A model generated the notes under the pieces. The model searched no databases. It saw only the letters and a program-made list of their open reading frames with translations, and was not told the origin of the DNA. From CAZLNO01 sp964561005 (GTDB lineage Bacteria; Pseudomonadota; Alphaproteobacteria; Kiloniellales; Rhodovibrionaceae): a DNA stretch of 14,331 bases. The position numbers and the translations under genes were made by a program. Shown here one piece after another: positions 1 through 7,522 of the stretch (position 1 is its first letter; the number at the start of each line of letters is the position of its first letter). Where the stretch lies: positions 1 through 14,331 of the forward strand of contig CAZLNO010000098.1 of the NCBI GenBank assembly GCA_964561005.1, read 5' to 3'.

Positions 1-239
1 GTGCGGCGGTCGAAGACGCAGTGCGCGGCCGTCAGCACCAGCCGCCGGCCCACCAGGGTGCCGCTGCAATGCCCCCCGTCGGCGCGGTTTAGGCGCCCGA
101 TCGCCGAGCGCGGCCAGGCATAGGGCGCCTCGATCCCCTCGGCCGCCGAGTTCGTCGGCGACAGCCCGGCTCGCGTCGCAAGGATGAGCAGGGCGACGAG
201 GAGGCGGGAGGCGAGGCGCGCGAACCTGGGGGGCGACAT
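1..239 (-). CDS. Secreted trypsin-like serine protease, N-terminal part (cut by window edge)
   Basis: Reading the minus strand from the ATG at 239 gives 79 residues with no stop before the window edge. Residues about 8-25 form an arginine-rich then hydrophobic stretch that looks like a Sec signal peptide, followed by a short linker and the start of a chymotrypsin-fold domain. The motif CSGTLVGRRLVLTAAHCVF (residues 58-76) is the classic region around the catalytic histidine, here H73, with C58 and C74 placed for the usual disulfide. The Asp and Ser of the triad lie outside the window. There is no IVGG-type activation sequence, so activation may differ from that of digestive trypsins. The ATG lies 22 nt after the methyltransferase stop on the same strand, so the two are probably co-transcribed. 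The ribosome-binding site is weak. Family assignment is firm; the substrate is unknown. Confidence 0.85.
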   Translation of the reverse strand, partial: MSPPRFARLASRLLVALLILATRAGLSPTNSAAEGIEAPYAWPRSAIGRLNRADGGHCSGTLVGRRLVLTAAHCVFDRR

Positions 240-261
240 GGATCTTCGATGAATGGGAGGG

Positions 262-978
262 CTACTTGCGGCCGATCAGCATGAAGCGGGTGTAGCGCTT
301 GCGCGGCAGCGCGCCGGCATGCAGCAGTTCGGACATCGGCGCCTGGCGCCTGAAGCTCTCCAGGTCCGGCACGCAGTTCACGTGCACCGGTTCGTCGAAC
401 ATGTCGTTGGATTGCAGTGCCAGCAGCGTGCCCGCCGGGATGCGGTCGTACCAGTCCGCGAAGCCGCCCAGATGCTCGCAGCAGGTGTTGACGACCAGGT
501 CGGGCGGCGCCGTCGCCTGGTCTCCCGTTGGGCTCGTTGGCAGGCCGCCGGCATAGTCCAGGGCCAGCATGTCGGCCCTCACCGCCTGGAAGCGGCCTTC
601 GCGCAGCGCGCTGGCGTTCAGGCACTCGGCCACCGGCGCGCAGGCCGGATCGACGTCGATACTGACCACCCGGTCGACGGCCAGCCGCGGGTCGTTGAGC
701 AGCAGCGCGCCCATGAGGCCCTTCCAGCCGCCCAGGACCCACACCGTGCCCAGGGGGGGCCCCGCCGTCGTCACCAGGGCGTCGACCAGCCAGAGCTTGC
801 TGGCGAACTGGTTCTTGTTCAGGGCGTCCGCCATGTCCCCGGCGGGGAAGCGCGCGACGGTGCGCACCAGGTCGCGCGCGAAGGGGGTGTCGAGGTAGTG
901 CGCCAGACCGTCCAGGATATCCAGGTAGAAGGCGTCGCTTCGACTTCGCGGTGGGGCGGGCGTGGAGGTGTTCGTCAT
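262..978 (-). CDS. Class I SAM-dependent methyltransferase
   Basis: This 238-residue cytosolic protein has a Rossmann-type methyltransferase core. The glycine-rich SAM loop is VWVLGGWKG (residues 79-87), the acidic end of strand 2 is SIDVD (106-110), and a motif-IV-like strand VVNTCCEHL spans 162-170. The C-terminal part reads PMSELLHAGALPRKRYTRF (214-232), then MLIGRK to the end, which resembles a group of stand-alone bacterial methyltransferases of unknown substrate. I chose the ATG at 978 because the 119 codons upstream in frame, back to about 1335, are low-complexity and overlap the ATPase gene. The translation becomes family-like only after residue 15. A GGAG lies about 15 nt before the ATG, which is far for a Shine-Dalgarno site. 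The gene is followed 22 nt later by the protease and is divergent from the ATPase. The methyl acceptor cannot be read from the sequence. Confidence 0.8.
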   Translation of the reverse strand: MTNTSTPAPPRSRSDAFYLDILDGLAHYLDTPFARDLVRTVARFPAGDMADALNKNQFASKLWLVDALVTTAGPPLGTVWVLGGWKGLMGALLLNDPRLAVDRVVSIDVDPACAPVAECLNASALREGRFQAVRADMLALDYAGGLPTSPTGDQATAPPDLVVNTCCEHLGGFADWYDRIPAGTLLALQSNDMFDEPVHVNCVPDLESFRRQAPMSELLHAGALPRKRYTRFMLIGRK

Positions 979-1213
979 CGGCGCGATTTCGCACTCCAGC
1001 CGCCGTCCAGTCGGGGTGTCGCTGTGGAATTGCGGCGGCCGGAGCAGTCTGCGCCGCCGGCCGCGCCCTGGCAACCGGCGGGTCCGTGCGGTTCCGCCCC
1101 ACTTGCCGGGCAGGCGCCAAGGGTCTATCCCCAGGTCCGGGATGTCCGATGCCCTCGCAGCAGGGAGTCCGCGGCCCGATGACGCGTGAGCCCACGACCA
1201 TGGCGATCCGGCC
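979..1213. promoter_or_regulatory. Divergent intergenic region (methyltransferase / ATPase)
   Basis: These 235 bases separate two genes transcribed away from each other, so both promoters should lie here. I see no convincing -35/-10 pair on either strand. An 8-bp inverted repeat, GCGGCCGG at 1035-1042 and CCGGCCGC at 1057-1064, surrounds a 14-nt loop. In DNA this GC-rich it could be chance or a binding site. No gene-like small frame stands out. Confidence 0.35.
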
Positions 1214-3877
1214 TTGCTGTCGCCCGACCGGCTGAGACAGGCGCCCCACGCCGCCTCGGCGGAGGAGGTCGTCGCGGCCCTTGAGACGCCGCGGGAAACG
1301 GGGCTGTCCGCCACCGAGGTGCGGGCGCGGCGCAAACGTTACGGCCCGAACCGCCTGCGCGAGACCGGCCGGATGGCGGCCTGGCGCATTCTGGTCGAGC
1401 AGTTCCGCAGCATCATCGTCGCCCTCCTGGGCGGCGCGGCGCTGTTGTCGTTCTGGTTCGGCGAGATCGAGGAAGGCGCGTCGATCGCGGTCGTGCTGGC
1501 GATCAACGCGGCCATCGGCTTTTTCACCGAGCTGCGCGCGGTGCGGTCGATGGAGGCGCTGCGCCGGCTCGCTCGGGTGACGGCGCGGGTGCGACGGGAC
1601 GGGCGGGTGCGCGAGGTGGCCGCCGAGCACCTGGTCCCCGGCGACATCGTTTTGGTCGAGGGCGGCGACGTGGTGTCGGCCGACATGCGCATGATCGAGA
1701 GCGCGCGCCTGGCCGCCGACGAGTCCATCCTGACCGGCGAGTCCGTGCCGGCCGAGAAGTCGGCCGAGCCCGCACCGGCGGACGCCCCGCTGGCCGAGCG
1801 GGCGAGCATGTTGTTCAAGGGCACCGGCATCGCGAGCGGCAGCGGCGAGGCCGTGGTCGTGGCCACCGGCATGGACACCGAGCTCGGCCGCATCTCCGAG
1901 CTGGTCGCCGAGGCGGAGCCCCAGGTCTCCCCCCTGGAACGCCGCCTGGACCGGCTGAGCGGACAGCTCGTCTGGGTGACCCTGGCGCTGGCGGCGCTGG
2001 TCGCCCTGGCTGGCCTCGCGCGCGGCCGCGACCCTTATCAGATGCTGGAGACCGGCATCGCCCTGGCGGTGGCCGCCGTTCCCGAAGGGCTGCCGATCGT
2101 GGCGACCATCGCGCTGGCGCGGGGCATGTGGCGGATGGCCCAGCGCAATGCGCTGATCGAGCACCTCTCGGCGGTGGAAACCCTGGGCTCCGCCACGGTG
2201 ATCTTCACCGACAAGACCGGCACGCTGACCGAAAACCGCATGCGGGCGGCGCGGCTGGTCCTGGCAACAGGTCCGGTCGAGTTGTCGGACGAGACCGACG
2301 CTGAGCCGGAGGTCGACGCACTGCCGCGCCGGGCGTTGGAAATCGGTGTCCTCTGTAACAACGCCACGCTGGGCGAGAGTGGCAGCGGGGAGGACGCCAG
2401 CGGCGACCCGACGGAGGTCGCGCTGCTGGCGGCGGGCCGGCGCGCGGGGCTGGCGCGCGCGGCGCTGCTGGAGGACTGGCCGGAACTGCGCGAGCATGCC
2501 TTCGACGCCGACAGCAAGCTGATGGCGACGGTGCATCGCGGGGACGACGGCGTCTATGCCGCCATCAAGGGCGCGCCGGAATCGGTAATCGCGCAGGCGC
2601 GCGGCGTCCGGACGGCCGAGGGAATCCAGGACCTCGACGACGCGGCGCGCGAGGCCTGGCTCGACCGCAACGAGGCAATGGCGGGGGAGGGCCTGCGCGT
2701 GCTGGCGCTCGCCGAGGCCGCGCTGGACGACCCGGAGAGCGACCCCTATACGGCGATGACGCTGGTCGGTTTGGTCGGGCTGCTCGATCCACCGCGCCAC
2801 GACGTCGCGGACGCCATCGCCACGGCGAAGCGCGCGGGGATCCGCGTCATCATGCTGACCGGCGACAACCCGCGCACCGCGGGCGCCATCGCCGAGGCGG
2901 TCGGCCTGGCCGACGGCACGCCGAAGGTGGCCGCCGCCCAGGAGGTGGGCGATCCGGACAAGCTGCCGCCCGAGCGGCGCCAGGCGCTGCTGGAGGTGGA
3001 CGTCTTTGCCCGCGTCAGCCCGGCGCAGAAGCTGGACCTGATCGCGCTTTACCAGAGCCACGGCGACATCGTGGCCATGACCGGCGACGGCGTGAACGAC
3101 GCGCCGGCGCTGAAGAAGGCGGACATCGGGGTCGCGATGGGCCGGCGCGGCTCCCAGGTGGCGCGCGAGGCGGCCGACATGGTGCTGCGCGACGACGCCT
3201 TCCAGTCCATCGTCGCGGCGATGGCGCAGGGCCGCGCCATCTTCGACAACATCCGCAGCTTCCTGGTCTACCTGCTCTCGGGCAACCTGGGGGAGATCGT
3301 CATCGTCACCGCCGCCGCGGTGAGCGGCCTGCCGCTGCCGCTGCTGGCCTTGCAGATTCTCTACCTCAACATCGTCATCGACGTGTTCCCGGCGCTGGCC
3401 CTCGGGGTGGGCGAGGGGGCGCCGGGCATCATGCGCCGCCCGCCGCGTCCGCCCGACGAGCCCTTCCTGACGCGCGCCCACTGGGGCGGCATCGTGGGCT
3501 ACGCGCTGCTGATCACGCTGTCGACCCTGGGCGCCTTCGCCGTCGCCTACGGCTGGCTGGGCTACGAAGGCCGCGAGCTGGTCACGGTGTCCTTCATGAC
3601 GTTGGCCTTCGGGCGGCTGTGGCACGTGTTCAACATGCGCGCCGGGGGAACCTCGCCGCTGCGCAACGCCGTGGTGCGCAACCCGGCCGTGTGGGGAGCG
3701 ATCGTGTTGTGCACGGGGCTGATTCTGGCGACCGCTTTCGTTCCGGTGCTCTCCGAGGTGCTGCGCATGGTGGTGTTGGACGCGACGGGCTGGGCGCTCG
3801 CGCTCGGCGCCAGCCTGCTGCCGCTGCTGCTCGGGCAGGTCGCCAAGAGCTTTTCCCGCCGTGGCGGTCGGGGCTGA
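1214..3877 (+). CDS. P2-type cation-transporting ATPase (Ca2+-ATPase-like)
   Basis: This 887-residue inner-membrane pump would use ATP to move a cation, probably Ca2+ or a related ion, out of the cytosol. All domains are present: the actuator loop TGES (174-177), the M4 motif PEGLP (290-294), the phosphorylation site DKTGT with D333, nucleotide-domain KGAPE (452-456), and hinge motif TGDGVNDAP (623-631). M5 carries N691-L-G-E694 and M6 carries N719 and D723, which match calcium-site residues of SERCA. The SERCA threonine just before the M6 aspartate is isoleucine here (I722). The M6 run DVFPALALG differs from the usual DGLPALALG. The stop at 1187 and lack of an in-frame ATG leave TTG at 1214 as the best start, with no clear Shine-Dalgarno, so the start is less certain than the gene. 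Length is normal for the family. It converges with the TRAP permease and probably has no role in the catabolic locus. Confidence 0.93.
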   Translation: MLSPDRLRQAPHAASAEEVVAALETPRETGLSATEVRARRKRYGPNRLRETGRMAAWRILVEQFRSIIVALLGGAALLSFWFGEIEEGASIAVVLAINAAIGFFTELRAVRSMEALRRLARVTARVRRDGRVREVAAEHLVPGDIVLVEGGDVVSADMRMIESARLAADESILTGESVPAEKSAEPAPADAPLAERASMLFKGTGIASGSGEAVVVATGMDTELGRISELVAEAEPQVSPLERRLDRLSGQLVWVTLALAALVALAGLARGRDPYQMLETGIALAVAAVPEGLPIVATIALARGMWRMAQRNALIEHLSAVETLGSATVIFTDKTGTLTENRMRAARLVLATGPVELSDETDAEPEVDALPRRALEIGVLCNNATLGESGSGEDASGDPTEVALLAAGRRAGLARAALLEDWPELREHAFDADSKLMATVHRGDDGVYAAIKGAPESVIAQARGVRTAEGIQDLDDAAREAWLDRNEAMAGEGLRVLALAEAALDDPESDPYTAMTLVGLVGLLDPPRHDVADAIATAKRAGIRVIMLTGDNPRTAGAIAEAVGLADGTPKVAAAQEVGDPDKLPPERRQALLEVDVFARVSPAQKLDLIALYQSHGDIVAMTGDGVNDAPALKKADIGVAMGRRGSQVAREAADMVLRDDAFQSIVAAMAQGRAIFDNIRSFLVYLLSGNLGEIVIVTAAAVSGLPLPLLALQILYLNIVIDVFPALALGVGEGAPGIMRRPPRPPDEPFLTRAHWGGIVGYALLITLSTLGAFAVAYGWLGYEGRELVTVSFMTLAFGRLWHVFNMRAGGTSPLRNAVVRNPAVWGAIVLCTGLILATAFVPVLSEVLRMVVLDATGWALALGASLLPLLLGQVAKSFSRRGGRG

Positions 3878-3905
3878 CGGCTGGCGCCGGCGTTTGCCCT
3901 GCTCC

Positions 3906-5894
3906 TCAGGTCCCCGGTCCCGGCGTCACGGCGGCCGCCCCCGCGCGTCGCAGCGACCAGATCTGACGGCCCAGCACCAGGGCCAGGAGGGCGCCGCCCA
4001 TCGCCGTCGACATCCAGCCGGGATACAGCAGGCCGAACGCCGCCGGCAGCAGCAGGGCCCGCTCCACCCAGGTGACGCGCGTCAACAGCATGCCCTCGAT
4101 GATGACATTCAGCGACATGACGGCCAGCAGGGCCAGGATCGCCACGCCGATCTGCAGCGCCGGGCCGGCGTTCAGGCCGATGATCTCCGGCCGCATCACG
4201 ATCAGGAAGGGCAGCAGGAAGCCGGGCAGACCCAGGCGCACGGCGCTGAACGCGGTGGGCAGGAAGCGCGACTGCGCGATGTTGGCGCCGACCAGCGCGG
4301 TCACCGCCACCGGCGGCGTCAGCCCGGACATGTTTGCGAAGTAGAAGACGAACATGTGCGCCGCCAGCAGCGGCACGCCCAGTTCCGCCAGCGCCGGCGC
4401 GCCCAGCAGCGCCACCAGGATGTAGGCCGCCGAGGTCGGCAGGCCGAGCCCGAAGGCCAGGCAGGTGCCCGCCGCGATCACCAGCAGCCAGCCCAGGTCG
4501 CCGCCGGCCAGCTCCAGCATGGTGTTGGACAGCTTCTGGGCGAAGCCGGTGACGGCCAGGATCTCCACCAGGATGTTGATGACGGCGATGACCGTTGCCA
4601 CCGCCGCCCCGGTGCGCGCTCCGTCCTCCAGCCCCTGCAGGCTGCGCCGCACGACGGCGGCCAAACCGGCGCGCAGGTCGCGGCGGTGGACGACGAGCTG
4701 CTTGCCGGCGTCCAGGATCAGCAGCGCCACCGTGGCCATCAGCGCCGCGGTGCCCGGCGGCATGCGGATGACCAGGAAGTAGATCAGCACCCCGATGCCG
4801 AGCAGCAGGTGGCCGTACTCGCGCAGGGCGGTGCGCAGGGCCTGACGCGCCGAGCCGCCCTCCTCCGCCATCTGGCCGCGCGCGTCCAGGCCGCTCTTCA
4901 CGGCGTTGATGTGCACGGCCAGCATCAGGAAGGCGTAGAAGATGACGGCCGGAAAGATCGCCGCGGCCATGACCTCCAGGTAGGGGATGCCGGTGATGCC
5001 GACGATCAGGAAGGCGGCCAGCCCCATCACCGGCGGCATGAACTGCCCGCCGGTGGAGGCGACGGACTCCACCGCCGCGGCGAAGTGCGGCTTGAAGCCG
5101 AAGCGCTTCATCATCGGGATGGTCAGCGCCCCGGTGGAGGCGACGTTGGCCACTGTCGAGCCCGAGAGCATGCCCATGAAGCCGCTGGAGATCACCGCTA
5201 CCTGCGCCGGGCCCGCGCGGCTGCGCCCGCCCAGGGCGTAGGCGACGTTGATGATGAAGTCGATGCCGCCGGTGACCTTCAGCACGCCGGAGAACAGCAT
5301 GAACAGGAAGATCGTGCCGGCGGACAGCTCGGTCAGCGAGCCGAGCAGCCCCTGGAAGTAGGGGATGGAGGTATAGCCGATCAGGCGGCCGAAGCTGATG
5401 CCGCCGTGGAACAGCAGCTCGCCGGGCAGCAGATAGCCGAAATAGCCGTAGAGCAGCGCCACCCCGGCCAGCGCGGGGATGGTCCACCCCCACTGCCGCA
5501 CCGTCGACAGGAAGGCCAGGGTCAGCAGCAGCACCGCGATGGCCGAATCCCAGGCGTTCGGCAGGAAGCGGCGGCTTTGCGTGAGCTCCTGATACTCGAC
5601 GTGGATGTAGACCAGCGGCACCACGGTCAGCAGCGCCAGCGCGCCGTAGGCCAGCCGCCGCGGCCGGCGCTCGCGCGGCGTCGCCTCCCAGGCGGCCAGG
5701 AAGGCGATGGCGATAGCGAGGCCCACGTGCAGGTTCTTGAACTGCCCCGAGGGCAGGAAGAACCAATGGATCTGCGCCATGTGCAGCAGCGCCATGCCCA
5801 CGGCGGCGACCAGCAGCAGGGCGGTCGCCAGCGGCGCCCGGCTCTCGCCGTGTTTGACCGACAGGGACGACAGGCGTTCGGCGAGGGCGTGCAT
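3906..5894 (-). CDS. TRAP transporter fused permease (DctQM-type, TAXI class)
   Basis: This 662-residue inner-membrane protein is the permease of a tripartite periplasmic (TRAP) symporter, which takes substrate from a binding protein using an ion gradient. The first ~180 residues hold several helices of the small DctQ-like part. The rest is the large DctM-like part with pseudo-repeated transport halves: SGSTVANVASTG (244-255) with ESVASTGGQFMPPVMG (276-291), and GLPTSAAYI (484-492) with ANMSGLTPPVAVTAL (520-534). Such fused permeases normally pair with TAXI binding proteins, which fits its neighbour at 6183-7208. The ATG at 5894 is the only usable start, because an in-frame TGA lies just upstream at 5937-5939. 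Its Shine-Dalgarno is weak. It is downstream of the binding-protein gene on the same strand, separated by 288 nt rich in hairpins. The stop is 28 nt from that of the convergent ATPase. The substrate is not evident. Confidence 0.93.
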   Translation of the reverse strand: MHALAERLSSLSVKHGESRAPLATALLLVAAVGMALLHMAQIHWFFLPSGQFKNLHVGLAIAIAFLAAWEATPRERRPRRLAYGALALLTVVPLVYIHVEYQELTQSRRFLPNAWDSAIAVLLLTLAFLSTVRQWGWTIPALAGVALLYGYFGYLLPGELLFHGGISFGRLIGYTSIPYFQGLLGSLTELSAGTIFLFMLFSGVLKVTGGIDFIINVAYALGGRSRAGPAQVAVISSGFMGMLSGSTVANVASTGALTIPMMKRFGFKPHFAAAVESVASTGGQFMPPVMGLAAFLIVGITGIPYLEVMAAAIFPAVIFYAFLMLAVHINAVKSGLDARGQMAEEGGSARQALRTALREYGHLLLGIGVLIYFLVIRMPPGTAALMATVALLILDAGKQLVVHRRDLRAGLAAVVRRSLQGLEDGARTGAAVATVIAVINILVEILAVTGFAQKLSNTMLELAGGDLGWLLVIAAGTCLAFGLGLPTSAAYILVALLGAPALAELGVPLLAAHMFVFYFANMSGLTPPVAVTALVGANIAQSRFLPTAFSAVRLGLPGFLLPFLIVMRPEIIGLNAGPALQIGVAILALLAVMSLNVIIEGMLLTRVTWVERALLLPAAFGLLYPGWMSTAMGGALLALVLGRQIWSLRRAGAAAVTPGPGT

Positions 5895-6182
5895 GGAAGG
5901 GGCGGTGCTCTCGGTGGTGATGGCGATGTTGCGGGCTCATGCTCGCCCGGTGCGCGCCCTTCGGCCACGTCCCTGGCGTCCCACGGCCCCGATTTCATGT
6001 CCGGTAGGCTCAGGGAGGGGGCGGACCCCCGGCGAGGCGCGGGCTCCTGTCCGCGCCCCGAACGTTTTCCACTGTCCGTGGCGGAAACGTTCCGGTCGGG
6101 GGGCAAGCCCCCCGACCGGCGAAGGTCATGGCCCGCCTATTCGGGCGCACCCATTGGCGGTCGGCCACCCTGGCACGAAGCC
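5895..6182 (-). other. Hairpin-rich spacer between TAXI binding protein and TRAP permease
   Basis: This 288-nt spacer holds no gene I can support. It carries a series of inverted repeats: GGGGG/CCCCC (6017-6030), GGCGCGG/CCGCGCC (6036-6057), AACGTTTTCC with GGAAACGTT (6061-6091, one bulge), a perfect 13-bp stem (6092-6119), and GCCCG/CGGGC (6131-6146). Transcription of the binding protein and permease would pass through all of them. The series may trim, stabilise or partly terminate the message, so that the binding protein is made in excess over the permease. That is a common arrangement for binding-protein-dependent transporters, but here it is inference. Confidence 0.5.
6092..6119 (-). terminator. 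Perfect 13-bp hairpin, possible attenuator or processing site
   Basis: CCGGTCGGGGGGC (6092-6104) pairs perfectly with GCCCCCCGACCGG (6107-6119) around a two-base AA centre, so two to four bases would be unpaired. In the minus-strand message it lies 63 nt after the binding-protein stop and about 200 nt before the permease start. No T-tract follows on either strand, so it is not a textbook Rho-independent terminator. An mRNA 3'-end stabiliser or partial attenuator is more likely. Confidence 0.5.
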
Positions 6183-7208
6183 CTAGCCGGCGATCTTCAG
6201 GTCGTCGCGCCAGACGCCCTTTTCCTTGAAGTACTTCGCCGCGCCGGGATGCACCGGATAGGCGGACATCAGGTTCTTCACCGCGAAGTCGAGGCCGACG
6301 TCCTGAAGCTGCACGCCCTTGGAGCGCACCTCCTCGACGTTCTCGAACACCGCCTTGGTGACCTTGTAGGCCGTCTCGGCGTCGATGCGCGGGTGTGCGC
6401 CCAGGATGCCGGAGATCGACAGCGCGTCGGCCGGCCCGTCGAGGCTTGGCCACTGCTCCGGGGTGACCGTCGCCTTGAGGATGCCGGGGTTGGCCTCCTG
6501 CGCCTTCCGGAAGACCTCGTCCGGGATGGGCAGCACGCGCACCTCGCGCGCGGTCTCCAGCTCCTCCAGGATCGGCGAGCGGCGGCCGTTGGTCAGCAGC
6601 GTGGGAATGCAGTCGGCGGCGCCGGACTTCATCGCGTTGTAGGACTCCCGCCAGGAGCCGTAGGTCCAGTCGACCGCCTCGTCGATCCCGGCGGCCTGGA
6701 ACACGGTGTGCCACATACCCGCCGTGGCGCCCGCGGCCGTCGCCGGCATTACCCGGCGCCCCTTGAGGTCCTCCAGGCTCTCGATGTCGCTGTCCGCCCG
6801 CACCATCGGGGTCAGGTTCCAGAGGGTGTAGCTGAACATCTGATGGACCTCGACCGGGCTCTGATAGGGGTCCTGGCCCTCCACCGCCGGCTTCCAGTCG
6901 CTGGAGGTGGTCTGCGCGAAGTCCAGCAGGCCCTGGTTGATCAGCGCCATGTTCTCCGCGCCGCCGGCGGTCGACATCGAGGAGTTGCGCAGATCGGAGA
7001 ACTGGTTCGCCGCCCAGGCCAGGGCCTCGATGATGACGTAGCCGGTGGAGCCCAGGCTGGAGCTGCCCCATTGCAGGATCTTGGCGGCCTGCGCCGGGGT
7101 CAGCCGCGCCAGCGGCAGCGCCGCGCCGGCGAGCGTGAGCGTGCCGGCGCCGCGCAGCAGGGCGCGGCGGGTCAGCGACGGATGGCAGTTACGGGTGTGC
7201 GTGGTCAT
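6183..7208 (-). CDS. TAXI-family TRAP solute-binding protein with Tat signal
   Basis: This 341-residue periplasmic protein would capture substrate for the TRAP permease encoded downstream. The N-terminus reads SLTRRALLRGAG (11-22), a twin-arginine (R14-R15) signal, then a hydrophobic stretch and a likely cleavage after PAQA or PAQAA (~41-42). The mature part starts with the TAXI-like strand LQWGSSSLGSTGYVIIEALA (45-64), followed by ENMALINQGLLDFA (85-98), the loop that reports the binding-protein fold. I chose ATG 7208 because GGGGAGG lies 10 nt upstream (7219-7225) and because the 49 codons of open frame before it look random. The gene is divergent from the ThDP enzyme, and the shared 314-nt region between them probably controls both. 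It is only distantly similar to the second TAXI protein at 13255. The ligand is unknown; TAXI proteins characterised elsewhere bind organic acids or amino acids. Confidence 0.9.
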   Translation of the reverse strand: MTTHTRNCHPSLTRRALLRGAGTLTLAGAALPLARLTPAQAAKILQWGSSSLGSTGYVIIEALAWAANQFSDLRNSSMSTAGGAENMALINQGLLDFAQTTSSDWKPAVEGQDPYQSPVEVHQMFSYTLWNLTPMVRADSDIESLEDLKGRRVMPATAAGATAGMWHTVFQAAGIDEAVDWTYGSWRESYNAMKSGAADCIPTLLTNGRRSPILEELETAREVRVLPIPDEVFRKAQEANPGILKATVTPEQWPSLDGPADALSISGILGAHPRIDAETAYKVTKAVFENVEEVRSKGVQLQDVGLDFAVKNLMSAYPVHPGAAKYFKEKGVWRDDLKIAG

Positions 7209-7522
7209 GGTGTCGAGGCCTCCCCTTCTCTTGTCGTTTCGGCTGTCCTTGAGTCCTCCCCGGGATGCGGACCGTGCAACCGCGAGAGTCGGCGGGTGGA
7301 TGGTCCCATCGGGAAAAGCCGGACAAAGTCTGCCGCAAGGAATCCGGTCGTGCAATCGAGGTTTCCACTAAACTCCTTCGTGCAGCTTCGGTTCGCGACA
7401 CGTGCCTTTCTTCCATTAATACGTATCGAGAGGTGCACTACACGTTTTTGGTGCTTGCGGCCTGGGGGGCGAGTGTGTCTCCTTGCACGCGGCGGGAGGC
7501 AACAACCGAAAGGCAGGGCGGC
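7209..7522. promoter_or_regulatory. Divergent control region between TAXI binding protein and ThDP enzyme
   Basis: No gene is supported in these 314 bases. The middle (about 7340-7450) is clearly richer in A/T than the rest of the window, as expected for promoters serving both directions. TAATAC at 7417-7422 could act as a plus-strand -10, but the base pairs 17 nt upstream match a -35 poorly. The Shine-Dalgarno of the minus-strand gene is at 7219-7225, and that of the plus-strand gene is within AAAGGCAGGGCGG (about 7509-7521). CGTGCA occurs at 7273, 7349 and 7379 without even spacing. Confidence 0.6.
7398..7445. promoter_or_regulatory. Three AYACGT motifs at exact 21-bp steps, putative operator
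   Basis: ACACGT (7398-7403), ATACGT (7419-7424) and ACACGT (7440-7445) repeat at exactly 21-bp intervals, two turns of the helix, so all would face the same side. The middle copy is part of the perfect palindrome ATACGTAT (7419-7426), and the first overlaps CACGTG (7399-7404). The array sits in the A/T-richer part of the divergent region, where a regulator controlling both directions would be expected to bind. The regulator gene is not in the window. The pattern is seen directly; the operator role is inferred. Confidence 0.4.

Noticed and set aside
89..3625. Very long minus-strand open frame antisense to the ATPase and beyond
   Set aside because: It is low-complexity, rich in Arg, Gly, His and Gln, without any family motif, and lies opposite an ATPase whose every domain motif is intact. 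GC-rich coding DNA commonly lacks stops in such frames.
3562..5940. Minus-strand frame of 792 codons overlapping the TRAP permease
   Set aside because: It is an out-of-frame reading of the permease and part of the ATPase complement. It has no membrane-protein character, whereas the 3906-5894 frame has the full TRAP motif set.
6092..6119. A standard Rho-independent terminator
   Set aside because: The stem is perfect but no T-tract follows on either strand, so I kept it only as a possible attenuator or processing hairpin.
7273..7390. CGTGCA repeated at 7273, 7349 and 7379 as a binding-site array
   Set aside because: The spacing is uneven (76 and 30 bp) and the flanks do not match beyond a few bases, so it does not stand out from chance.
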